Assembly: GCA_020631735.1 (NCBI GenBank)
Contig: CM036179.1
Coordinates: forward strand, 21,009,063-21,073,062
Source: Saccharum officinarum
Taxonomy: Eukaryota; Streptophyta; Magnoliopsida; Poales; Poaceae
DNA length: 64,000 nucleotides
Direction: 5' to 3'
Shown here piece after piece: positions 50,127-60,138 of the stretch. A model generated the notes under the pieces. It was given only the letters and a program-made list of their open reading frames with translations, had not been told where the DNA came from and did no database searches. Every line of letters starts with the position of its first letter. The first letter of the stretch is position 1. The position numbers were made by a program, and so were the translations under genes.

Positions 50127-53100
50127 TGTAACACCTCAGGTGTTTAGCTCCTTAATTGCATTGCATTTGCATAAGCATAAGCAAGCATCATTCATTTCAT
50201 GCATAAGCTTATAATATGTAAAACATGCTTTGGAAACAATGCCACATATGTTTATATTTCATGTGAAGTAAGAAGTGAGTAGTGTGCAACACACAAGTAC
50301 CTTATGTGCAATTTCCTTTGTGAGATATGTCAACCACTTTAGTGTAACATAATTAGCAAGTGTTATGCAACACACTCATGCAACATGTGCAACATGAGCT
50401 TGCAACATTTGGGTGAAAGTATTGAATTACTTGTGCCAAAGTATGTGACACTAGGAATTTTGTGCAACCAATGTGTAGAGTGGCTAATTAGGTCTTATAA
50501 CACCTTAATTACATTTAGGGTAAGTAGTGGAGCAATGTTCATGTTGACCAAAATTACCAAATTGCCCTTCCAAATGTTGTTGACTAAGTTGGACCCCTAG
50601 AGTGATCTGGTTTGACCAATTAAAAAGTCCAGTTTAGAGATCTTGCATGGAGAAGCACCCTTAAGCAAAGTTGTAGAGAATTTCATAAGGAACAAAAGTT
50701 CTAATATGGCCATCTCATGAAAATGATCAGAACATACTCAAAAATGGCCCACAAGTCAGTATTAGAGGCTGTTTTGGGACTTAGCAATTTTTGGCTAAGT
50801 GTGAAGCTGAAAACCGTTTCACTGTACCTCACTTTGGCAACTTGTAACTCACAAAATAGGCCAAACCAGTCCTTGAGCCAATTGACAAAGTTGTTGTCCA
50901 CACATAGCTCTACAACATTGTCAATATCACCATCACCTAGTTCTAAATAGTTTAGGAGATATAGCGTCAAGAAGTTAGGGTTTCAGTCGACGTTATCTCT
51001 GAAACTGCATTTCAGTTTCAAGGGGCACCACTTTGGAGCTCTGTAGTTTCAAATCTAGGCCGAACCAGCCCAAACTTCAATTGACAAACTTGTAGCCCTC
51101 ATGTAGCTCTACAACATTGCCAACATCAACCACGCCTGGTTCTCACTGGTTTGGGAGTTAATCGGCGACGAAGTTGCTCTGTCAGTCGAACGGTGACGGA
51201 CTCCATTCAGTCGGCAGCATCGACATTCAGTCGACCGGCAGCTTCATGCCGTGGCGCGCGGGCAGAAGAGCGGCGACGCGTGGCGACCGAGCGCTGCCAT
51301 CGCCTCCACGTCGCGAGCCCAGGCGAGGGATTGAACACCGAGCGGCCACCTCCAACCCCCCACTCGCGCTCATTTTCTTCTCCCTCCCTCTCGCTCTGGC
51401 CGGGTTCACCGAGGCGGAAAACGAAGGCGCCTTTGTCGCCGCAGCCCGCTCTGTGCTCGTGCAAGCTCACCGTCGCACCCCGTCCTCCAAATCCCGTCCA
51501 CCGCTCCACCTGAATCCCCTCCACCTCCTCCACCCGTGGCTTGACCGGATTGTGTCGAGGTGAGGGCAAATTTCGGTTTCCGCCACCGTAAGTCCTCGCC
51601 GGCGCACTGTCCGCGCGGCGGCTCACCGTGGCCAGCTCCCTACTGTCGCCCTCCATTCTTGCTAGTTCCTGTTCTGGGTTCCGGATCGGGTAGAGAAGCT
51701 TAGGCGATGATGTTACCGGCTAGGGTGGACGGTACACGCCGGAACACGGTCGTGCGCTGCCGCGCCATGATCACCGACGCGGTGCTCACGCGGTCAGCCG
51801 CATTCGCCCCACCTCTGTCCTTATCCTTAGCTTGGATAGGTCCGCCATCTCCTCTGGAAGCCGTAGCACGCCCAACCTAGGTCCCTGGCTCCCGGAGCTC
51901 GCCGGACCGCCGCCGGGTGCCGTCTCCGAGCCGCGCCCGCCATGGCCGTCGTAGCTAGGGTGGGATAGGGTTAGCAAAGCTAGGTTTGGTCGATGCGGAA
52001 AGTCACGGGGAAACCGTCGGTGGTCTTCCCGTCGCCGGAGACGCCGTCGTCGGCGAGCTCGAGCTCGTCGGAGTCGCGGCCGTCTCCTCCCCTCCGCTCT
52101 TCTCTCTATGACCTGCGGGCCCGCGCTGTCAGCACCCGCGCGCGGGCGGGATGGCCGAGCAGGCCGCGCGTGCGTCGCGGGCCGCGCGCGCGCCTTGGGC
52201 CGCGTCTTTTCCCGGGCCGGCCCAGTAACAAATCTGATTTATTTCATTTCTTTTATTCTGTCACAGTTTTAGATAATGTTTAGAAAATGTAGATCTAGGG
52301 TTTTACTTGCCCAAAAATTATGAGATAAATTTTGTTAGGATCTACAGGATGTGTAGTATTTTAGAAAAATATGAATTTGATATGTGATGTTTGTTTTCTG
52401 GATATTTAAATAGGTCTTTGAAATGTGTTTTAAATCACATGCAAACTTGTTTAAATTATATCTTGAGTTTCAGTGTTCCAAAAATTATGAAATTTGGTGA
52501 GTAGGCTAATTTATACTTGCTCTAGCTTGGTAAAAATTTGGGCAGTAGTGCTTAAGTACTTTTCAAGTTATAATGCTATCTTGTTATTCTAGGAAATATT
52601 TAAATGAATTTTAGTAATTTTTCTACATGTGCAATGTTCATATAAATTTTTGGAGAATGTCTTGGTACCCTAGAGTGTCTAAGAAAATTAGGAAATCTGT
52701 TGTTTGACACTTTTTACTATGCTTTGTTATTTATACAAAAATCAGCCTTTTGGCTTGTGGATTTTGTGTAGGAAGTTCCTGTGAATAAATTTAGTTCAAA
52801 TTTTTACAGTAGCCTCTTTTTGGGTCAGAGAGTCTCCTGTAATTTTTGTAGAATTTTAGGAGCAGTTTACATATATGTTTAAAATTCCACTTAATTACTT
52901 AAGTAAATTAAGAAATGAATTTAAATAAATATTCTAGGTGGGCACACCTTACTTTCGGGTGTTTTTGTGACCTTTGTGAACTTGTAGTAGTATTAGTTTG
53001 GTCTTAGAGAATGTTTGCCACATAAATAATTATTTAATCTTTGCAATTCTAGGTTTTCTGGACAGCTGGTAGTATCTTAGGTTTGACCTTAATAAAAGTG

Positions 53101-54152
53101 GTTGCTGGAAAACTTGTAAATACCAAAGTTGGAGTAAACTTGATAAATTAGCTTGTGTCAAAATTTGGAGCATTTGGCTTAGTAGTTTAGGAGTTATTGC
53201 TGTTTTAAGTCAGTCCAGAATTGACTGCTCTCTGTTTAGGGAGGACAGATTCTGGAACTTTGGAATTTCGACTAGGTAAACTTTGGAATTTAGTATTGTG
53301 GTCTGAAAACATTTTGTGGTACATTTCTTAAGCTTTCCAGATTGTCTTAGATCATATCTTTTGGAGTTGGGATTCTCCAGTTATGTTAGAATCTTTGAGC
53401 TGCTGTCCAGAATGTCTTACTGTGGTAACCTAAGTAATATTACTCTTGTGTTGTTAGGTGTTAGGGCCTTAACCGAAGAGGAACAACTATATCTTAGGTT
53501 GGTAGATTAGGTAAGTACTTCTCCACCGGAGAAGAGATTTGCACGTACTAATAAAGTAACTTGATTAGATTATTTATTTTATTTCTGAAATGCATTTCAT
53601 TCGAGCATGTTGCACCATTATGCATCCATGATATTTATTGTGCACTCATGCAATAGGTGTTCCGGAGGGGGTAACTCTCCTCGAATTCGAGCCAGTGATT
53701 CCGGAGGAAGTCCAGGACCAGCCGGAGCAGCTAGAGAACCAGCCGGCGACGAAGCTCCTGCCGAAGATCTTACCTGAGTGTCCTGATCACCGGCCTTCGA
53801 CCTTTCTGAAGGCAAGCCCCGGTGCATGCTGAACCTACTGTTTTATAAATTAATCTTGAGTACTTTTAATGTTTACTGCATTAAGTGTAGGAGTTGTATG
53901 AAAACACTTGTTGCATTATACCTGTCCTTGTCCAGATATCGTACTTAATCCTATATTAGGTTTAGCACGTGTCAATGCTTAGCCCTGCTTAGTACGATAG
54001 AAGTCGGGTGATTTCGGTCATCCGCGAGATGTGAAGGAGTCACGAGTGGCTTTATGCTATCGTGATGGAACCATGCTTAAAAATGAAATTGAGACCGCCG
54101 GCGGGAGTTCGATAGTACAGCGCCAAGACACTTCACGTCTTGGGTGTGGAGC
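50127..54152 (+). mobile_element. Copy C 3' LTR, truncated by the gap
   Basis: Aligns with 38487-42530. From about 53050 to the gap it differs from the 5' LTR by many single-base losses in short runs (for example TTGGGTAG to TTGGTAG near 53502, TTCCGAG to TTCGAG near 53603, TTTCCGGT to TTTCGGT near 54015). These look like consensus errors near a contig end, not evolution. Confidence 0.85.
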
Positions 54153-54252
54153 NNNNNNNNNNNNNNNNNNNNNNNNNNNNNNNNNNNNNNNNNNNNNNNN
54201 NNNNNNNNNNNNNNNNNNNNNNNNNNNNNNNNNNNNNNNNNNNNNNNNNNNN
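54153..54252. other. Assembly gap (100 N)
   Basis: Placeholder gap. It hides about 1.16 kb of the copy C 3' LTR, the right target duplication, any remaining Athila LTR fragment, and the downstream exons of the helicase gene. Confidence 0.95.
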
Positions 54253-55263
54253 CCTTGATTGCTTGTGCATTCTTTGTGATCTTACTCGTGAACAATGAGC
54301 AATTATGGGAATTAGAAAGATGCAGTTTTCCCTGAACCAGTCTCAGCAGAAACAAGTAAGCTCCTATTACTCATTGATGCAGGGATAACTTGCATCTGCA
54401 CTGGAGTAGGCATACAATATCCGCAGTCTCAAGATTGTGCACAAGCTTCTCAGGAAGACCACAGGCAGAGAAACACACGATTGGATCAGGAACAGCATCA
54501 CCCTTGACACAAATGTCAAGTTTACTCCTCAGTGAACTGATCCGGCGGTCAGCTAAAGTAGGTATATTTGGAAAATTAATGTCCTTAATACAGAAGCTCT
54601 CATCTCCTAGAGGAAGGTTCACACGCTGTGCTGCTTTTACTGCTGGCTTTGTTTTAGCAGTGATCCGAGCAAGAAGAATTGTCTTGCATTCCACACTGCA
54701 GATGTCATCATCAGTCTGATCACATATGTATTCACCATATCGCCACACACAACACAGCGAGGCTCCCCAGGAAGAGCTTCTCTCTGCTCAAAGCATCTTT
54801 CCTTCACAGGTAAATCTGCAAGTAACATATATGAGGGAAAAGACATTGATATCTGATCGAAATGCACGGAATAGACATAAGACCTGCATAACTAGCAGCC
54901 AAAACATAACAAAACGGCCATCAGCTAAAACAGTGAGCCAGCAGGGACAGGAGATTTCATTATTTGGTCTTTGACCTGCTAATTACTGAACATCAAGTCA
55001 AGAAGGAAGTTGCAGCTTTACTACATAGTTTTAAGGACCATAAATAGATCTCTGTAAACTGTAAACAAATATTTAGTTGCATGCATTTTTCTTTGTTGTA
55101 GAGTTTTTCCTTCATCTCGTTTCTGTGTAATATATGTGTTCACAATGATGTGGGATTTCGAGAAACGTGCAGCAACCAATCCAGTACAATTACCTTCCAA
55201 CTCATTATTATCCGATGATGAAACAACAAGATTATCAGCTGATTGGTTCTCCCCTTGCTCCAT
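54253..55263 (-). CDS. RH41: DEAD-box RNA helicase with N-terminal HIT zinc finger (RH41-like), 5' part only
   Basis: Minus strand. Exon 1 is 55263-55194 (starts [11 protein letters not shown], 23 codons plus one base). The intron is 55193-54816 (GT-AG). Exon 2 runs from 54815 to the gap. Splicing joins in phase to [18 protein letters not shown]. Then come the HIT-type finger ([23 protein letters not shown]), a [14 protein letters not shown] linker, the Q motif ([10 protein letters not shown]) and motif I ([12 protein letters not shown], 54352-54323). This order is that of plant DEAD-box helicase 41, an ATP-dependent RNA helicase; the catalytic motifs after motif I are lost in the gap. Three single-base frame breaks occur: near 54741-54750 inside the finger, near 54411-54416 before the Q motif, and near 54311-54318 after motif I. 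Because the sequence lies at a contig end, errors are as likely as a pseudogene. Confidence 0.75.
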
Positions 55264-55333
55264 TCAGTCCAGGAAGGAAAAAAAGCACCAGTCAACTGCA
55301 GAGAGGAAAGGGACATATGATCATCTCAGACAC

Positions 55334-55393
55334 CTCAAACAACAACAACATAGCCTTTTCCAAGCAAGTTGGGTAGGCTAATGTTTCTCAAAC
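55334..55393 (-). mobile_element. Tiny 3'-tail fragment of an RTE-like LINE
   Basis: 'acaacaacaacatagcc' followed by CCAAGCAAGTTGGGTAGGCTA matches the end of the LINE at 59880-60127. On the minus strand it ends in TTG repeats. CTCAAAC occurs at 55334-55340 and 55387-55393, a possible 7-bp target duplication. It sits between the helicase start codon and its likely promoter. Confidence 0.55.
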
Positions 55394-55559
55394 ATTAACC
55401 CAACCAATATTTAGGAAGCGGCTAAATGTTAGATCATATTTCCAAGAGAAACATGAAATTTCGACAGGGGTTCAACTGCTGTCTATAATCAGTATTGTAC
55501 GAGTGGAATACGGGTTTAAGTTAAAGCACACAGCTCGTTACCCGCAACTCGTGGGTCGC

Positions 55560-56140
55560 AACGCTGCCCACCTCACACGGTCACGGTCAAAGCGCCCACG
55601 GTTCGAGCCTTTACCGCCCCTAGGGTTTGGAAGTTGAGGGCGGAGGCACCGGGGGCGGCAAGCGGCTCCTGCTTGCCCGCGAGGCGCGGGGCACAGCGGA
55701 TTCCTGAGGCGGTTGGCCGCAACGGCGCGTCCGGTGAGATCGAGACCCCCACACACCGACCTCGCCCGTCGGCTGCGATTTCCCGCAAAGGGCGCTGTCG
55801 ACAACTCCGCTTCAACCAGGCAGAGAGGTAGGCTCGCCACTGCAACGCCTCGCGGCTCCGGAATCCGGATCACGGTGCGGCGGCCGGCGAAGAAGGTGCT
55901 GCGGCCTGCGGGTGAAACGGCGAGAATAGAGAGGAGAGCACGCGCGTCCTGGTCTGCGGCGTGCCGCGTGCGTGCGGGCGTGAGAAACCACGAGGAGGGA
56001 TGGTGGGCCTGTTTGTTTCGAAGGTCGTATGGACGGAAGTGGACTGTACCTGGTGGGCCTTTTGTCGCTGTTGTTGTGGATCGGGCATTGCTTGACTATG
56101 GGTCGTACTATTTGGGCCTGTGTTCTATTTTTCGTGGGCC
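55560..56140 (-). promoter_or_regulatory. GC-rich probable promoter and 5' leader of the helicase gene, with telobox and four site II motifs
   Basis: A GC-rich island upstream of the helicase on its own strand. It has a telobox (AAACCCTA on the minus strand, 55628-55621) and four TGGGCC motifs at 56004-56009, 56054-56059, 56113-56118 and 56135-56140. Telobox plus site II is the known promoter pattern of plant translation and ribosome-biogenesis genes. A likely 5' UTR intron acceptor (CTCTCTGCAG, near 55298) precedes the coding exon. ORFs in this island on both strands are probably chance. Confidence 0.55.
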
Positions 56141-56525
56141 AAGTGAGTTCAAGTGAAATGTTTTCGGTTTCTCTCCTGTTTTTTTTTCCTTTTTCTTTCT
56201 GATGACTATAACTGAGTACATTACACCATGAGAAATAGTTTCACAATATTACATTTTGCATATTGTTAAACTATACATATTTATAGTAATCGATAGTCGA
56301 AGTTATAAATGTTTGAATTAGAATAAAACTAGAACTACAAACTTTATGAAACGGGAAAGTACTATATTTGCATGAATGTACCTATTCCAGGTCAATATAT
56401 TTGCGTGATCTAACACTCTGTCCCAGTTTTTAGCTGAAGGGGGAAAAAGATCAAAGGTATTAAGGTATAATGTGATGTGAACATACCAAAATGGTAGTGC
56501 GGTACACCAGGACCGAAGATGGTCT
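56141..56525. other. Intergenic, AT-rich
   Basis: No gene, RNA or repeat recognised. It separates the helicase promoter from a cluster of MITEs. Confidence 0.3.
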
Positions 56526-56634
56526 CCAGTTCGCTTATCAGTTGTACTTTTTCAGTGAAGAATTAGTGTTTTCTCTCACGACAAATCAGCGAACATTATT
56601 TTTCAGCCTGGCTTTTCAGCGAAACGAACAGGGC
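56526..56634. mobile_element. MITE (about 110 bp), same family as 63449-63557
   Basis: Ends CCAGTTCGC and GCGAAACGAACAGGG are imperfect inverted repeats. The interior shares TTTTCTCTCACGACAAATCAGC with the copy at 63449. The size and TIR (CCTGTTCG type) suit a small non-autonomous DNA transposon; the superfamily is not certain. Confidence 0.5.
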
Positions 56635-56813
56635 GTCACGAAGGATGAAATGAAATGGAGTGTGGCGAAGTTAAAATTAAAATGTAAAACCAAATTAGTT
56701 CGTACCAAATCGTCGTCTCTCTCAGCTCCCTAGACTTGGTACCTACTGTGACGGCCACCACCGATGCAAAGTCACATAAATCAAAGTCACATAAATCACA
56801 GTGGTGTTGGTGA

Positions 56814-57084
56814 TCTGTTTGGCATAGCTCACGATAACTTTTTGTCAAACACTTAATTCTAAAACAGCTTTATGGGCTCTTCTTCTCACAAAGACATGAG
56901 TTGAGAAGAAGCTGAAAATAGTAGCTTATCCTAGTTCTCTCCCAGTCTCCCCTCATGAGCCGTTGGTGAAGCTTTTTGCTAAACACTTTTTTTAAAAACA
57001 GCTCAACTTCACTAAAAGAGCGGCTTGTAAAGATGTTTTCCAAAAAAACAACTTCAGTAGTGAAGCTGAGCTGTGGCAAACAGG
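56814..57084. mobile_element. MITE with TIR CTGTTTGGCATAGCTCA (about 270 bp)
   Basis: The left end CTGTTTGGCATAGCTCA and right end TGAGCTGTGGCAAACAGG form an inverted repeat of about 18 bases with few mismatches. The interior has a smaller inverted repeat around GAGAAGAAGCTG. 'GTTTGGCACAGCTC' ends are common in grass hAT-type MITEs. I could not identify the target duplication. Confidence 0.6.
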
Positions 57085-57989
57085 TCATATATCGTTTCTA
57101 AAGCTAATTCCAATTACAAGTCGATCTTTAACATGCAAGTCATTCACATCATGACCCACTAACTATTCACATCATCTTTCACTAATAGTGATGTCATCGA
57201 TATCTTACTAACTATAAAACCCATAATACAAGCTATCTACATCATATCCATTTAATTTCATTTTAAAATTTTTATAATCTCCGCAGCGACGCACGAAATA
57301 TCTTTAGTTATAAGATATACGTGTGATGGTCCAAACCATGAAGAAACGGCATCGAAGAGCATTTGTGTACGCTGCCGTGTGAAGCTCTGCGTTTTAGCCA
57401 AATCGAAAACTCCAGGTAGGGAGCGGTAGAGGCTCTGCGTGACTGCGTTTTAGCCAAATCGAAACCGCAGAGCCGTAGAGCCCATCATCTTGTTCGTTTC
57501 GCAAGGACTCATAGTTCCCACGAGAATATGCAACGATTCAACGAACAAGGTAGGTGCCGCCGGCTGGCTGGCTGGCTGGCTATCAACATCAACGATCCCT
57601 GTCCTTCGGAGGCCACGTTCGCGGTCCCGTCCCGGTTGTTTGCTTCACGGATCGAAACAGCTGCGCGGTTTGCCGGGATGACAAGACCGAGTGGCAGATC
57701 ATTTCTTTGCGCGATCGTTTGTTGTGCCGCAGAGATAGGCATGCGATACGGCGGATGCAACAACGCAGTGCCAATCAATGTATCATCATGTGACAGTGTG
57801 ACCCGATGCTATCGCTTAACCGTTCATTAAAATTCTACTACACGTCACAGTTTGAATCTCTTAAGAAAAATGAAAATGAGATCCAAATAAGTCCTTGAGC
57901 ATTTTGGCATATCCGTCCCTTTACTATTACGAAAGAAGATTCATAAAAGCTCCTCTTGTCTAAGTCATCCGTAGGATGAGAGAAAAGAG
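57085..57989. other. Intergenic with small repeats
   Basis: Holds a 20-base direct repeat GCGTTTTAGCCAAATCGAAA (57389-57408 and 57443-57462) flanked by inverted GGCTCTGCG/CGCAGAGCC, perhaps a degraded MITE, and a (GGCT)n run near 57560-57580. No gene recognised. Confidence 0.35.
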
Positions 57990-58227
57990 GAAATAAATTC
58001 TATACGACACCGTCATACAGCACCCTATGTACTGCATTCTATGATTGCTCGACATATGTCTCTAGATCCCACCAGGCAAGCAACCACCAGTGGCGGCGTG
58101 CGGTTGAGCCGAGCCCGCATTTTTCATGAACCAGTAAATCCAAACTAGCAGATAGGGCACATGTTACACGATGAGAGGATGTTGCACGCTGGTGTTGTGC
58201 GACAGTGTCACATAGAATTTATTTTCA
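57990..58227. mobile_element. MITE with long terminal inverted repeats (about 238 bp)
   Basis: The first 36 and last 36 bases (57990-58025 and 58191-58227) are inverted copies with roughly seven mismatches; both carry AAATAAATTCTAT next to the end. Flanks AGAAAAGAG (57981-57989) and AAAAAAGAG (58228-58236) match at eight of nine positions. This suggests a 9-bp target duplication as made by Mutator-like elements, though the flanks are low in complexity. Confidence 0.55.
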
Positions 58228-59868
58228 AAAAAAGAGTCTTAAGGACCTCCTAAGGTCAAAAGAGTTAGGACCAAACCTCAACCTTGAGGTCTCTCCTTAA
58301 CGCTTAAAAAATTAGAGTTGTGGGAGGAAGAGGCGCCTAAACTCGGGTCAGAGCTCCGTTGCGGCTAACAGCGATGCCAAGGCCGCGCACATGCATGGTG
58401 ACCGAGCTAGTTGGAGTAGAGTAGAGCAGGTAAACAAGGGTGACAATAGGGGGCCGTGGCCTTGTGCGGGTGTACAACAGCTCTTGCGCCAACAAATCTC
58501 GCTCTAGCAGTGGTGAAAGAGGGTAGGGGCGGTGGGGGACAGTTAAGAGAGGGCTAGGATAATAACGAGGATAGAAGGTTACGGTGAGGATACGAGAAGA
58601 GAAGAAAAGAAGACGCTAGAATTTTTATGTATAATATATATGTGGGTCATGTTGGCCTACATGACTTTTATATTTTTATTATAAGGGAGAAAGATCTCTT
58701 CATATATATAGGCCATAACTTAAGACTAAGGTTGACCACACACATTAGGGGTACTCTAAAAGATATCTAGAATTTGTAGGTGTATAGTAGAAACACATGC
58801 GAAACAATTGTGTGTGTATCACAAGACACAAACCATATGTGTCATTTTTTTTATGTGAAAGACCATTTAGGGCTCAACCACTTTACTTGGCAAGTGGGAT
58901 TACATAATTTGTCGTTTTTATATATAAAGACTCCACTCACGGATATTGTGCATGTACTTTTCAGCACATCCAACACAAAAGTGGACTCACTTATCTAAGT
59001 GATTGACTAAAGTATCTAGGAAAGTTGACCCTATCTAACCCACTTTTTCGCCGAGATCTCACCGCTAACAGCACGCGAGAACTCGTGAGAACTATGAATA
59101 TAATTCCACATTCCTTTTTTAAGGAATCTTCAAGGACCCACCAAACTATCACTTTCATCCCACCAACATCACTGTCTCGACAAGCGAAACCAAGCAAAAC
59201 TCTGCGTCTAAGTCAACTTTGACTACCTTGACTCACGCGATCGCGGCGCCGGCTGCAGGTTCGCCGCAGCCGGAGCTGCACGTGGGACGCGATCGCCGGC
59301 GGCCGCCGCCGCAGAGGATCCGATCGACTCGCCGCCGGCCTTGCGTGAACGCCTCTCTGCCTAGCTTGCTCCGTCGACCGACCCCAGCATCGGCATAGCA
59401 GTCGCGTGCCGACGTGTGGAGATGCTTGGTTGGCTTTGTTCTGTTGTTGCGAGGAGAGGAGAGAGTGGCCAACGGCGGCAGGGGATCGGAGGGGAGCGCG
59501 CAAAGATTATTCTCTCGTGCGCAGAGAAGACACGGTCGGAGGGAAAGAGGAGGGGTGGGGGGGCATCGACTGGCATATCCGCTCTGGGTATTGGATATTC
59601 GTTCCCTCAAACGGAATAATGCTTGGAATCTTCCGTGTCCTGGCCTGTAGTATGACCTGGCTTTGGACTTTGGTGGCATGTGAAGCCTCGAATGTGTCAA
59701 GCGTACCCAGTGGCTCGCATAGCTTTTTTGCATGGACCTTCTTTGGACATTCTCAACAGTTCAATAGTTCATGGCACACTGATATTTTTTTCTCACTCCA
59801 ATAAATATAACACTGGATAAGTATTGCCATGGCTAGTATCCCCCCTAAATTCAAGAGGAGGCAAGTTT
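58228..59868. other. Intergenic, including a GC-rich island
   Basis: No convincing gene. The stretch 59240-59560 is GC-rich and has overlapping ORFs on both strands without a recognisable domain. It could be a promoter or 5' exon of an unseen transcript. Confidence 0.3.
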
Positions 59869-59879
59869 GCCTGCAAATT

Positions 59880-60127
59880 ACAACAACAACAACATAGCAT
59901 TTTGTCCCAAGCAAGTTGGGGTAGGCTAGAGATGAAACCCTAAAGAGACGAGAAAACAGGGAGACACATAAAGGGACAAAAAGAGCACAAGACAAAAAGA
60001 GGTCACGGTTCAGGCACGTTGATTGCCAATCTCCAAGCGCTCCTATCCATAGCTAAATCCTTGGGGATATTCCACTCCTTAAGATCTCTCTTAACGGACT
60101 CGTCCCAAGTTAGTTTAGGTAAATGGG
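59880..60127 (-). mobile_element. 5'-truncated RTE-like LINE (248 bp) with 11-bp target duplication
   Basis: GCCTGCAAATT occurs exactly at 59869-59879 and 60128-60138. On the minus strand the insert ends with TTG repeats, the tail style of plant RTE-type LINEs, preceded by the conserved CTAGCCTACCCCAACTTGC. The rest corresponds to the very 3' end of the LINE; no RT domain is left. Truncation with a variable-length duplication is the normal product of target-primed reverse transcription. Confidence 0.8.
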
Positions 60128-60138
60128 GCCTGCAAATT

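Larger units (their letters stand above)
45726..50131 (+). pseudogene. Copy C gag-pol, one-base frameshift in reverse transcriptase
   Basis: ATG at 45726 directly follows ATTTTGCAG, a likely splice acceptor. Domains in order: gag ([22 protein letters not shown]), CCHC knuckle at 46662-46703, protease DSGASHSF near 46840, RT ([23 protein letters not shown] near 47780), RNase H ([25 protein letters not shown]), integrase zinc site ([15 protein letters not shown]), DDE core ([20 protein letters not shown]), GPF module and chromodomain (about 49915-50085; [18 protein letters not shown]). One base is missing near 47694-47696 compared with copy A, giving a stop at 47703-47705. All other parts are open. 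The stop TAA falls in the first bases of the 3' LTR. Confidence 0.9.
38487..54152 (+). mobile_element. Tekay/Del-type chromovirus, copy C, 3' end lost in gap
   Basis: Same family as copy A but on the plus strand. It has a 5' LTR at 38487-43688, PBS at 43691-43702, an H3-tail ORF at 44459-45064, gag-pol at 45726-50131, a polypurine tract at 50114-50126 and a 3' LTR from 50127, cut at 54152. Internal regions of A and C are nearly identical (6447 and 6438 bp). By comparison with the 5' LTR, about 1.16 kb of the 3' LTR is missing. The left flank is CACAT; its copy on the right is not visible. Confidence 0.9.

Noticed and set aside
55538..56156. ORFs of 111-147 codons upstream of the helicase
   Set aside because: They lie in the promoter-like GC island with telobox and site II motifs, have no domain and overlap on both strands.
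57553..57585. GGCT repeat as a regulatory or coding element
   Set aside because: A short microsatellite of about five units with no other support.
59233..59804. ORFs of 130-166 codons in a GC-rich island
   Set aside because: They are present on both strands with no recognisable domain and no splice context. Most likely composition-driven.
60065..60072. Additional P1BS match (GGATATTC)
   Set aside because: It lies inside the LINE fragment more than 2 kb from the SPX start, and an 8-base site with two free positions is expected every few kb by chance.
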